Assembly: GCA_003118195.1 (NCBI GenBank)
Contig: BEXV01002285.1
Location: 9,008 to 39,397 of the forward strand
Direction: 5' to 3'
DNA length: 30,390 nucleotides
Source of the DNA: Hemicentrotus pulcherrimus
Lineage: Eukaryota > Echinodermata > Echinoidea > Camarodonta > Strongylocentrotidae
Of this stretch, positions 10,637 through 20,675 are shown piece by piece; position 1 is the first letter of the stretch; each line of letters begins with the position of its first letter. The notes under the pieces were generated by a model. It did not search any database. It was not told the origin of the DNA and worked only from the letters and a program-made list of their open reading frames with translations. A program made the position numbers and the translations under genes.

Positions 10637-11139
10637 TCATCTTTGACTTATATCACTAAACTTTCACCTATATACGTATAGTTTCAAGACCATCGTTATG
10701 GGATGCTCATATAGTTGAGCATATTCCTACTACAGCCGGTATAACGACATTTTTATAAGAAGTGGAACCGTAACGTCATTATAAATAAACTTGAAGTTCA
10801 TGAAACGCATCACATACCATGTTCAAAGTACATTTATTCAAATTTGATTTCCATTTTCCAAACAATGCTGATTAAAGTGAGAAAGAAAAAACTCTGTGGG
10901 AGGTTTTTATTCCACTGTCCTCCGTGTCCTCGTCCAAATCTTTTCAAATTCTGAATATGGCTATTCGCACTTACAGGATGTGAATTAGGGAGATGGGGGA
11001 GGCGGGGACATGATGTTTATTAACCCATGACACCCCTGAGTTACATGCAAAGCCAAATCAGTCATCGCTCATATATCACTATCACCGTTCTGAATGCCAT
11101 ACGTTTCCTCAAGCCTACGTGAAGAAAAGAGAAGCAAAA
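10637..11139. promoter_or_regulatory. COX7C upstream region
   Basis: About 500 bp upstream of the COX7C start codon. No TATA box is obvious close to the start. The start-codon context AAAAATGGCG resembles a YY1-type ATGGCG element, which is frequent at nuclear genes for mitochondrial proteins. The exact transcription start is not visible. Confidence 0.35.
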
Positions 11140-11235
11140 ATGGCGCTCTCCAGGCTCAGCACGCTCGTAGTCAGACGATCATTTGGAACTTCTGCGAGGA
11201 GATTTGGCGCTCATTATGGAGAAGGACCTGGGAGT
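11140..11235 (+). CDS. COX7C: COX7C exon 1
   Basis: Exactly 32 codons from the ATG to the donor AGT|GTAAGT. It holds the mitochondrial presequence and the mature N-terminus HYGEGPGS. Confidence 0.9.
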
Positions 11236-12684
11236 GTAAGTTCCTTTGATAATATTCTTAAATTCGAATATAAAAAAGATGTATTTCTTGTGGAATGATG
11301 ATCAATCGTGTGATTATAATTTGGAAGACATGGTTCCTAACAAATCATTGCTATTCGGGCTCCGATAGCTGCGAAACAAGGTTGACTCATAAGACTCAAA
11401 GGTCAATTTATGTCTATATTGAATCATAATTGATTATAATACTAGAATAATAAACAGTAGCATATATTTTTATGAATTTTTATTCAGTATAGTTGCCTTA
11501 AAACGTTATTTACTACTAGTGGTCGAAATCTTAAAGTGTTTTTGTCAATTATGATATATACTTGCTCACGACAGGTTGGTGGTGAAAGTTGTATTGAATT
11601 AAGTAATAAAATCTCTGCTTAGTTTTTTAAAAAACACATTATAAATCCAGTTATTTTACACAATCCGTTTAATATACGTTGAAATACATTGTGTTTCTTA
11701 TTATCATTAAGACTTCCCAATTAAGCCCCAAATCCAAATTTTAAGTCACATAGCTATAGCATGACGTCAAGTGCACCGGAGTATACCTGAGACGATGTTT
11801 CTTTTATCATTGCATTATAAAAGTCCATGTGATAGAGTATAATTACGAAAATAATAGTATAATTCACAGCCTATATTATAAGATAAATAATAGGCTTATC
11901 TATTTTAAGGATTCCCCACTACTCGATAGGATAATAAGTATCTTCTGACTCCAATCATTTTAGGGAGGACGAAAAATGCGTTGTTTGTAGATAATATTTT
12001 CAGCTTCAAAACTGCTGAAATTGTTTAATCTTCCAAATTTTGATCCTATATTGTAGGATTCTCCTTTCCAAATCTTTTCACATTCCTCTGTCTACTCCAG
12101 TCTGTATCGTCTCCAAGTTCTTCTTTTTAATTCTTATTCTGCTTTCGCCGATAATAATTTTCGTTATCATGAAAATTGCAAATAATATTTGAAGCGCTTT
12201 AATTGTCATGTTTTATTAACGGCAAGGAATGAAATTATCACCAATTACTTGATTTACATAATCCTTATCAAAACTACTAAAACCTAATGATCTGCCGTAT
12301 CAGCTAATAGTCACGTAATGCCGAGCACCATATCAGCCATATCTGGTAGCCGCATTACGGAATTATGAAAGACCCATTTCCATGTTTCGAATAATTATGG
12401 GTCACGCACGGTAAAATTGGTATTATATTTGTATTGAATTTCATTTCTGTTAGTGGAATATACTCTCTTTTTTATACGAAATTTTCGCCATCACAAGAGG
12501 ATATATCAATATTTCTTTTAGTTTTGTGTACTTATATTAAATACCATCTTTTTGATTGTGTTTGTAGAATGTGCCATTTCAAACCCAGAATAAGTGGCGG
12601 CTGCTGGCTGTCATGACAACGTTTTTTGGTGTTGGCTTCACTGCACCCTTCATTTTGGTAGCACATCAAATGAAGAAGAAATAG
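11140..12684 (+). CDS. COX7C: cytochrome c oxidase subunit 7C, mitochondrial
   Basis: A complete two-exon gene, 11140-11235 joined to 12568-12684, encoding 70 residues. COX7C is a small nuclear-encoded single-pass subunit of respiratory complex IV in the inner mitochondrial membrane. Exon 1 gives an Arg/Ser/Leu-rich presequence (MALSRLSTLVVRRSF) and the conserved mature start HYGEGPG. Exon 2 gives NVPFQTQNKWRLLAV, the membrane segment FGVGFTAPFILV and the basic end HQMKKK. The HY-x-EGPG, PF-x-x-x-NKW and FG-x-x-F-x-x-PF pattern is that of the family, whose vertebrate precursor is 63 aa. The intron has GTAAGT and TTTGTAG ends and splits the gene in phase 0, between GPGS and NVPF. The start is the first ATG in frame, in ATGGCG context. 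Confidence 0.93.
11236..12567 (+). other. COX7C intron
   Basis: A GT-AG intron of 1332 bp, AT-rich. It contains one perfect CRE-type palindrome TGACGTCA (11762-11769). No nested gene was seen. Confidence 0.85.
12568..12684 (+). CDS. COX7C: COX7C exon 2
   Basis: Starts after TTTGTAG with AAT GTG CCA and ends at TAG 12682-12684. It encodes 38 residues including the single transmembrane helix and the Lys-rich C-terminus. AAG|GTATGG at 12715-12720 could be a donor for a 3' UTR intron, which cannot be confirmed here. Confidence 0.9.
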   Translation, partial: NVPFQTQNKWRLLAVMTTFFGVGFTAPFILVAHQMKKK

Positions 12685-13159
12685 ACATCATTACGCACGA
12701 CCTCAGGAGATTGTAAGGTATGGCAAAAATGAAGATAGGTAAAATGTTTTTAACCTGGCACAATCTCATCTTCAACATCCCAATTAAACCGTGGCATAGC
12801 GTTTGTTCAGATATTGAAGGGGGGGGGGGGTACTGCTGTTATGAGAGGGGACACATTAGGTCTACTACATAATGACGTACGAATGAAAAAGTCCACCGAT
12901 TTAATAGGGGTGTTTGTGGGATGAGGTTGTATTATCTATCTTATGCACACATTCTTAATTCACCCTTCCTCTAATCTCTTTTCGTTATTTCTTCCCTTTC
13001 GGAATTTGATGGAAGGGGGTGTGGCAGCTGCACCCTTGCACCTAATCTCTCGGTAGTTTAACTCTTTAACAATGAGGAGTGAAAATGCCACAGTGGGAGA
13101 AATACGAAGAAAAAACAACAGAGATAAAGTGATATGGTCTAAAAATAAAGTGGGGTTCA
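12685..13159. other. COX7C downstream region
   Basis: Probable 3' UTR and flank. A run of about 10 G lies at 12820-12831. No AATAAA occurs before 13311, so the polyadenylation site is not settled. Confidence 0.4.
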
Positions 13160-13355
13160 GGAGAAGAAGAAAAAAGAAGAAGAAGAAGAAGAAGAAGAAG
13201 AAGAAGAAGAAGAAGAAGAAGAAAGAAGAAGAAGAAGAAGAAGAAGAAGAAGAAGAAGAAGAAGAAGAAGAAGAAGAAGAAAAAGAAGAAGAAGAAGTTC
13301 AATAGAAGGTAATAAAGGAGAATAAGAAGAAGAAAAAGAAGGAGAAGAAGAAGAT
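13160..13355 (+). repeat. (GAA)n polypurine tract
   Basis: A nearly pure GAA/AAG triplet run from about 13160 to 13297, followed by an imperfect purine extension to 13355. Long ORFs called through it on both strands are low-complexity artefacts. AATAAA occurs just inside the extension at 13311 and again at 13517. Confidence 0.9.
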
Positions 13356-13608
13356 TTGTTTACCATTCAAAAATGGTGTCGGACTGTGTTATAAAACTCT
13401 AACTCACATTTTTACTCTCCATCTTTATTTTTCCTGAATGAAAATTGTGATAGATTTGAAATGAAAAGTATAAGTGCCGATGAGATTCACAATTATCATA
13501 ATCGACGTCGAAGAATAATAAATCAATAATTTGTGTAATACATGTATCTGACTTTTTAAATCCAGTTAAATTTCTTCTTATAACAGGATAGTAATGTCAA
13601 CGTTTTTA

Positions 13609-13790
13609 CACTCTCTGCCTATTTCTTTTCTTTCTCTCTCGCTCTCTTCCATCTGCCTCTTTCCCTTCCAAACTGCCCCCTCTCTCTCTCCCTCCCTCTC
13701 TCCCTCCTTCCCATCCTCCTCATCCATCTTTCTCTTCCTTCTTCTACCTGGCGTCCCATCTCAAGCACCCCTCCCTCTCCCTCTCTCCTA
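13609..13790 (+). repeat. CT-rich polypyrimidine block
   Basis: Irregular CTCTC/TTCC repeats dominate the + strand. It lies about 250 bp after the polypurine tract, so the two blocks are of opposite strand polarity. Confidence 0.75.
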
Positions 13791-13917
13791 CCAACGATAT
13801 ACAGAAACGACAAATCACCCGATGTGCTCCAAGTCCGGGATGCCTCGTCCGAGATCATGCCCTCTCAATGATGTCTTTCACCCCTGTCTCTCAGTGTCTC
13901 CCAAGAATCATGTTATC

Positions 13918-13992
13918 CCCAGGTCTGCACAACCCATCTTTACACCCAATCACGCCCCAAGGCGGCACAACCCATCTCTACACCGATCACGG
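13918..13992 (+). repeat. direct duplication around CACAACCCATCT
   Basis: gcacaacccatctttacacc near 13926 and gcacaacccatctctacacc near 13965 match at 19 of 20 bases, each followed by ATCACG-type sequence. The surrounding 13800-14010 block is unusually GC- and CpG-rich for this window. Confidence 0.55.
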
Positions 13993-14031
13993 AATACAAA
14001 GAGACAACAACTTACGTATTGAGAGCGCCAC

Positions 14032-14037
14032 TTTATT
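14032..14037 (-). terminator. candidate minus-strand polyadenylation signal
   Basis: TTTATT on the + strand reads AATAAA on the minus strand, followed by GTGGCG. It sits at the left edge of the 14.0-18.9 kb region that has minus-strand UTR-like composition. The assignment is inferred from position only. Confidence 0.25.
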
Positions 14038-15218
14038 TTCACCTCCATGACGTCTGATGACAAGACTCATAACAGAACATTGATTTAGCACATTATAGCC
14101 AATTACAGTGACGTTTTCATTTTAAATGTAGCAAGCTGTACATTTATGTAAAACTCATCGTTGTTAATTACTTATTGTTGTAAAATAACCTCTTTTACAT
14201 GAAGTGTTTATTGACATTTGAAAAGAAATGGATTATAAGTTTGAATAAAGTTATTCACACTATTGTGAGTAAATATCTTATTTCAGATAGAAATCATGTT
14301 GCATTTTATTCACATGAGAACTAGAAAAGTTGCATTGCTATAAAAATACGTCCATATCAGAATGAATAATTGTGCAGTGAATGCATGAGGTTAGTCTTTG
14401 GCAAGAGGTGCACGAGTTGAAATACTGCTGCATGGTCCATACTCGATTCGTAGTGAGTGATTAAAATACAATATACATCTATACCGTGTATGAGGTCTAA
14501 ATAATAAACAAATATTCAAAATAAATGTGTAGAGAATAAGAAATCCCATAAGTTGAAAAGTAACACATTATAGTGTAGAATTAGAAGAATAAAGCGAACA
14601 AAATTGCTGTAACTAAATATACTTTCAATTCATATTTTTCCTCCAAAGAATACTTAATAATATGAAGATGTGAAGTTTTTGATCTACACATTAGACATTG
14701 CATCCCTTTGAATGAGAGATAAGAGCCCACCACCTCATTAATCTGTTGAGATCCAGAGTTTTTAACAGACGTAGTTAAGCTTTCAAAGAAAAGACAATGT
14801 CAACTGGAAAACCTTGCTCATAATTTACAAGCAAGCTTAATGTTTCTCATCAGAACATTGTGATAAATAACAAAAATAGGTAACTTCAGGAGTAAGTGGC
14901 AACCAACAAAAATTCAACAATGTACATGCGTTTAGGAAAATTAACGTTTAACACAAAGGTGAATTAAGTCATTTATAATATATTCATCTCATATTACATA
15001 ATGTCAGAAAATTTTCTTTTACAAAAGACAATAAAAAATGAAAAAATTATTCATACTATATTACTCATACTATTTCATGTAAAGGAAATATGAAAGAATA
15101 ATTTGAAAGAAAAGTAATACATTGAAGGACCACAATTTAGAGAGGGTTTAAGTAACACCACATAATTATTGAGATAAAATAGATCAGTTCATAACTTAAC
15201 TATGCATCTTCTGTTCAC

Positions 15219-15272
15219 AGCCTGAAGGATGCTAACTCTCTATTAAATATATGAGTTAATGCCGTTCTGGCT
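15219..15272. repeat. short imperfect hairpin repeat, copy 2
   Basis: AGCCTGAAGGATGCTAACTC and GAGTTAATGCCGTTCTGGCT form imperfect arms around a 14-nt loop. It is the clearest of three related hairpins. Confidence 0.5.
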
Positions 15273-15938
15273 CCAAACTGACAATATATTCTACACAAGC
15301 AAAGAGACAGTACAACTTGATAGAAAAGCATGAATGCCATCACTTAATCTAATAATATACAATCTATGGCAAAATATACACATTTGGGAATTTACATCTT
15401 CGATTCAATGCAAAATAATACATTCATATTGCTAGTACCTTTATTACTTTTTTCTAATGCCAACTCAAACTTGTCCTCACATATAAAGTGTTCTACAAAT
15501 ACGAGCACAGCAAAACACGTCACACCGATTATGCAATATTACGGTACTGTTACAAACACACACACATTTTATATCTTTAAATATGCACTGTAAAAATCGA
15601 TCGGGTAAAAGACTGCCCATTGAGGATAACTAAGTGTCTACCGGTAACCAATCCTCAGTTCAATTTCATGCCCAACTTGGGTAATGCTTTGCTCAGTCCT
15701 CATCACCTTTTAATACAAAAAATGCAAGAACTTGATTGATATGGCATACCATTGCTTAAAAGTTGGTAAGACACCTTCAAGTTGGCACTTTTTCATCCGA
15801 CAAATTTTGACAGTATGGACAGTGCAATGAACTGCCGTCTCACTCATTCTTTTAAATGATAAACTACAAGGGAATGTCTAGAAGTAAGTAGAATGGGCAT
15901 TCATTTCACTCTTATTCACTATGATTGATCTTCTCACA

Positions 15939-15992
15939 GCCAGAAGATTTGTCACTCTTATAATTTAACACATCATTAACGCCCTTGTGGCT
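15939..15992. repeat. short imperfect hairpin repeat, copy 3
   Basis: Begins AGCCAGAAGA and ends CATTAACGCCCTTGTGGCT. It aligns to copy 2 including flanks (atcttct...cacagcc), but the arms have drifted apart. Confidence 0.4.
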
Positions 15993-18900
15993 CTCAATGG
16001 GCAAATAATTCCAGTTTGAAAATCTTGTTTAAAAATTCACAAGATCAGATGACAAACAACCCCCTAACACACAAACAAACAATCAAAGAAGAACGCATAT
16101 TTAGAGCACCTTGTCACTGCATCAGTTGTGAATACCATATCAAGTCGTTAGCAGAATAAATTAAATTATCCTCATCTCTTACATTCCTTTTATCATCCTC
16201 ATCTGACGATTACTTGCAACCTATTAACATAAACTGTGCTGAGACATAATACTGAGAAACACATGAACACTTACACTAAACTCACTAACAATCTACATAA
16301 CATCACTAGACAACAATGCCATTTAAACACTACACCTATAACAAATCGGCATACATCAAGAGTTCAAGACTTGTAAACACTTGTCATCATATTGCTTGGC
16401 AATACACCCTCATGAAATATATCCATCAACAATCCATATTTTTGGCAGATTTTCAATTTTTCAATTTTTCAGCATTTTTGAAATTTGTATCACTTGTACC
16501 ATGAGATTAAAAGAGATCCATTTACAATGAAATGGATTTAAAACTGACCAAAAATAAACAGGAAATACGTTTTTCTTTTTACAATTTTTCAGTTTTTACA
16601 AATACTGCAGTTTTTTTTATAGCTTGTTACCATTTGCATTACCCGGTAACTACCGGTAGTCAATAAGAGGAGCAGATTTAGTACATTTTGTTAAATGAAG
16701 AATGATTTACACAATGAATCCAGCATAAGATATCCATCTATTGCAGATTTCTTTCCAGTTAAACCAATGGAAATGTGCATCCATAGCAAAACATCCTGGG
16801 TAGCTGATTTTCTAACTCATCTTGCATTATAAAACTATCCTTTTTAATGGAAAATTTAAAGTTAATGTAAAGTTTGATGTCCACTTGATCCAAAGCACAC
16901 ACATTGTGACACGGTACATGACAAATAGCAGACTACCAGCAGTTTGACTGACATATACGAACAACGATACTAACAACATAGCACATACAAGTTTTAGAGT
17001 CATAGATAATACTGAAAAGAAGAAAAAAAATCCTTTGTTTATGAACTCTCCAGGAGTCACCAAGCTGAATCAATTCAGCCTAAGTAGCTTTTTACAAAAT
17101 TATACAAATTACAGCATAAAGAAGAATTTATTTCATTAACAGAACTATAGAAAACCTGATTTCTAAACACATGAAGAATATACAAATCACAGAAATAGAA
17201 GATAAAGAATTTTGTAACAAAATGTACATACAAATATCTAATTATATACTCAATAAAAAGTTGTATGCTTTGGTTCAGTTTTCCCAGTTCACAATTTAAA
17301 GAAGAAACAAAGAGGAGAGAGGAAGAATTTTAAATGCAGCCTCTTTCTCCCTCTCCTAATTCCCTTTGTACACATAAAGGCTTAGCTGCCCTATACATCA
17401 TTAATGTATGACAACTTCAAAATGTATACCAATGCCCCTACTTTTCAAGTATTGAGAATTGAGAATACTCCATATAATATGACATCCACAGCAAAGGGAT
17501 AAGGAGATAATAAAGAATGGGACAAGAACATTGAAAGAGAAAAATAGACAAACAGAAATGAAAATTACATGTATAAACAAAATAGGAAAGATAGAAAACG
17601 TTGTGGTTACATTTCGAAGAAGTTTATATATAGCAAATTTGAAATATTATGTAAATCTTTAGCAGACACAATTACTCATTGTGTTAGTCAATAAACTTGG
17701 TGTTATTGAGTTACATGTTTCATCATTTTAATGGCAGTATAGTAATATTTCTCTTCCAAAATTAAACATTGAAATCCAAAGAGGTATATAAGCCCCCAAT
17801 TTCAATTATGTTACATCCTTAACAACATACCGGTATATACGGGGAAAGAGTATATATAAGAAGTTGAAAAATATACAGAAATATGGCACATGAAGAAAAA
17901 GGCATTAATTAAATAAGAAATCTCCTAAAAATATTTAATACCTTTGGTAAACAAAGCAATTCAAGACTTTTCAGGCAGAGATAATAAAGAAATTAAATCA
18001 TATCTTTTATTTGATATATGATAACATATAGTCAACTGATTATACAAACTTATACAAACGAATACCGGTATAGCATTTTCTGCTCCTGAGGATGTGATTA
18101 ATTTTGGATTTCATTGAAAGTAGGTTTATTAAACAGGTTTATATAATACTTCAATAATGATGTTAATACTTTTACAAAGAACCAATTTAATGGTTCTACA
18201 CTGACCTTATCTAAGACAAAGTAGAGCCAAACTTGAAGGAGATTTATTAGCCTCTTGGAATCTTTTACTATTCTTTTTTAAAAACAGTCATATTACATTT
18301 CAAAACTATAGTTTGCATGAGAACATGTATTTGTGCATTGAAGAGACTTTAATAATTACAGTCAGTAATTCAGTTATATTCAAAAGGCAGGTCCAGTGGG
18401 TGCCATATATAAATTTGAATTTGGTACAAGCCTTTTACCCAGAACTTTACATATCAACCATATTGCACGATACCAGGTAATGAATTCTTGGGGGGAACTC
18501 TAAAATTCCATTCAAAGGAACCCCCCCCCCAACATAAAAATTAGACAGTGCCATTAACCATTCATCAAATAACTAGTATTACCTCATTATTCTCAGTTAC
18601 ATGAATGAGAAAATGACAATTTATGTTGATACAAACAGTTTTCAAAATACGATAAAATTTGCATCTTTTTATCAGAACTAGCAAGGCGGGACTAATCCGA
18701 AATGTAAGGAAAGTATCATTCATGTACTGTATTTGTACAAATAATAACGCATTTTGTGTTCCATCTTACGAGGGAACCAAAAGAAATAGGTATTTCTTTC
18801 AAATTTTACAAAAAACATTATAAGCAAGCACCATAAGAAGCATAGCATGCACCAAGAAACATTTGCAATGTGAATATGCAACTATTACATAAGAATCCAG

Positions 18901-19060
18901 GACCACCAATCTATCTCTGATAATACAATGAATACATCAGGCAAGTATATCTTATAACATGAGTTTAAATGCATTTGAGTTGTACATACTTATGAGGTGG
19001 GGTTTAAAATAAAATGCAGAGGTGTCGTAGACGTACAGAGCGCGGATCCGACTTCTTCCC

Positions 19061-19163
19061 CTTTACTAACATTGGGTCACTTTCCTAACGCTTTGCGAAC
19101 ACTTTCCTAACATTCCTAACACTTTCTGAATGATATGCTAACTTTCCTAACAGCTTTCCAAAC
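19061..19163 (+). repeat. degenerate CTTTCCTAAC decamer array
   Basis: Exact CTTTCCTAAC occurs at 19080, 19102 and 19142. Variants are CTTTACTAAC (19061), CTTTGCGAAC (19091), ATTCCTAAC (19112) and CTTTCCAAAC (19154). The repeats contain CTAAC, a branch-point-like motif, with pyrimidines alongside. Confidence 0.6.
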
Positions 19164-19316
19164 TTTTCGAAAGTGAATGGCGAGCGCGCCGTGTGCAAAC
19201 CTTGTCACGTGACACCTCGCAAACTTCGTGCATTGTGCAAGCCTGTTGGAGTGCAACAGAAGTCCGACAAAAAGACAGGAAAGAAAAGAAAACAGTTCTC
19301 AACTTCCCTGGAAAAG
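19154..19316 (+). CDS. possible coding exon of unknown gene
   Basis: The segment lies between an acceptor-like tttcctaacag and a good donor AAAAG|GTAAGC. One frame is open throughout, reading Lys/Arg-rich sequence with a CKPCHVTPRKLRALCK Cys pattern and a KKTGKKRKQF basic cluster. There is no ATG in this frame: an upstream TGA lies at 19131 and the first ATG (19177) is in another frame with only 11 codons. It would therefore have to be an internal exon. A 12-bp palindrome TGTCACGTGACA (E-box core CACGTG) lies inside at 19203-19214, so a promoter or 5' UTR exon is the alternative. No family recognised. Confidence 0.25.
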
Positions 19317-20059
19317 GTAAGCAAGGATCCCAGGACAATGATACTGGCTTTTGTTATTGACAGGAGTAATTTAAGGAAGTTTTCATAGGTTTATATGTCA
19401 TTTTCTCATAATGCTCATCACAATTAACATCACCAGTTGATGTTGTCGAAGCGAAAAAAGTGCCGTATCAGACACTGCCTTCACTGGCCTTGGGCTGGGT
19501 CTGGCGCCTGGGCTTGGTAGGGGTCCGTACCTTCTTGAAAAAGTTGTTTGGTCAGTGTCTGCCCGCGCCCCGGCCCCGTGCGTGGAAACGTTCCAAGTAA
19601 ATCATCTTTTTCATGTCTTTGTAACCAAAAGACAAAACACATAAAACCACCCCCTCCCCCACCAAAAAAAAAACAAAACAACAACCAAACGAACAAACGA
19701 CAAATATGATGATAAGTGAGATAATGGTCATGTATATGAATTCTTAAAAGAATAGGTAATTCAAATTTATGTTTGAAAGACAATTTAAATTGAATGGCAT
19801 TTTTATTATTCCAATATTATGTTGCTATGAAAGATAATTATAATTGTGCGAGAATGTATATACTGGCAAGTGTAATTGATTAGCCCTATTGTGTCATGAA
19901 TTATGTACTGTTTAATATAAAAGATTTGTTGAAATTTTAACTCTAAAAAGGTTGGCCTATTTATAAAGCTCCCAAGACTTGGGGGGGGGGGGCATGATCT
20001 AAATAAGCAGCCACGTTGAAATTTGGCATACAGGTCCTTTGCAACATAAACTGCAAGTC
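19317..20059. other. intergenic, no gene recognised
   Basis: Includes a GC-rich patch at 19480-19590 with inverted CAGACACTG (19469) and CAGTGTCTG (19553), and a G run at 19981-19992. No coding content is supported. Confidence 0.45.
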
Positions 20060-20227
20060 TGTTGTTATATATGGTTTAGAGTGGCAGTGCGCCCTCTTGT
20101 GTTATGTACTGACTTGACAACCAGAATGAAGATTACTAGAAATGAATAAAGCACTAACCAGTTGAAGTTGTAAACTTTAAACAGACTTTATTGCCTATTA
20201 TGTAGAGTCAAATAAAGGCATAAAACA
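20060..20227 (+). repeat. candidate 5' LTR (about 168 bp)
   Basis: Begins TGTTGTTATATATGG and ends AAAACA directly before the primer-binding site, giving TG...CA termini. AATAAAG signals lie at about 20147 and 20212. The left boundary is inferred because no second LTR is available for comparison. Confidence 0.5.
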
Positions 20228-20241
20228 TGGTGTCAGAAGTG
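20228..20241 (+). promoter_or_regulatory. tRNA-Leu primer-binding site
   Basis: TGGTGTCAGAAGTG is complementary to a 3' end of CACTTCTGACACCA, which is typical of tRNA-Leu. It directly follows the LTR CA. Confidence 0.7.
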
Positions 20242-20675
20242 TAGTGACCATGGACTCATTCCTGAAATCGGCGTACAGCCAGGAAGAATAATTTACAGCG
20301 TCTAACTGTTCACATTCCGAGCAAGTTTGCAGCAACCGAGTACACGCGAAGTCGTTGTACAGTGGACAGATTAGCGAATGGTTCGTAGCATAGCATCCAT
20401 AAACGGGACGTCGTTGAGCAGCGGTGAATATGACTTATGAACATTGTCGCAATAGACTTGACTCGTCAGTCGATGTAATGTGAACTATCAATAATAATTA
20501 CGATGTTTAGTTATTTTGGTTGTTTTACGTGTGCATTGTTTGGAATGAAATGGTGTGGATTTATGGAAAGAGTGCATTAATATCAGAATTAATACTCGAT
20601 AAGTCCAATCAGTCTGGTTCATTCAGTGGTTTAGCAGGAATTTGCTGATTTGTTACTGTAAGTGTAATAGTATAG
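20242..20675 (+). other. retroelement leader
   Basis: Untranslated sequence between the PBS and the open gag frame. Ends with an in-frame TAG at 20673-20675. No gene was seen. Confidence 0.6.

Larger units (their letters stand above)
14038..19020 (-). other. 5-kb ORF-free region with A/C-over-T/G skew
   Basis: No ORF here has recognisable content. The + strand is visibly richer in A than T and in C than G over long stretches (for example 16201-16440), so the minus strand is T/G-rich as in many 3' UTRs. Two short hairpin repeats (15219-15272 and 15939-15992), four TACCGGTA palindromes and a C run (18522-18531) lie inside. A long minus-strand 3' UTR is a hypothesis; no coding exon of such a gene was found in the window. 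Confidence 0.35.

Noticed and set aside
13066..13366. Long ORFs of Phe/Leu, Lys/Glu or Ser through the GAA tract
   Set aside because: Pure triplet repeat translation in three frames; no unique coding sequence.
13594..14022. 142-codon ORF rich in Ser, Leu and Pro
   Set aside because: The first half is translated CT microsatellite and the second half has no domain. There is no splice or start support.
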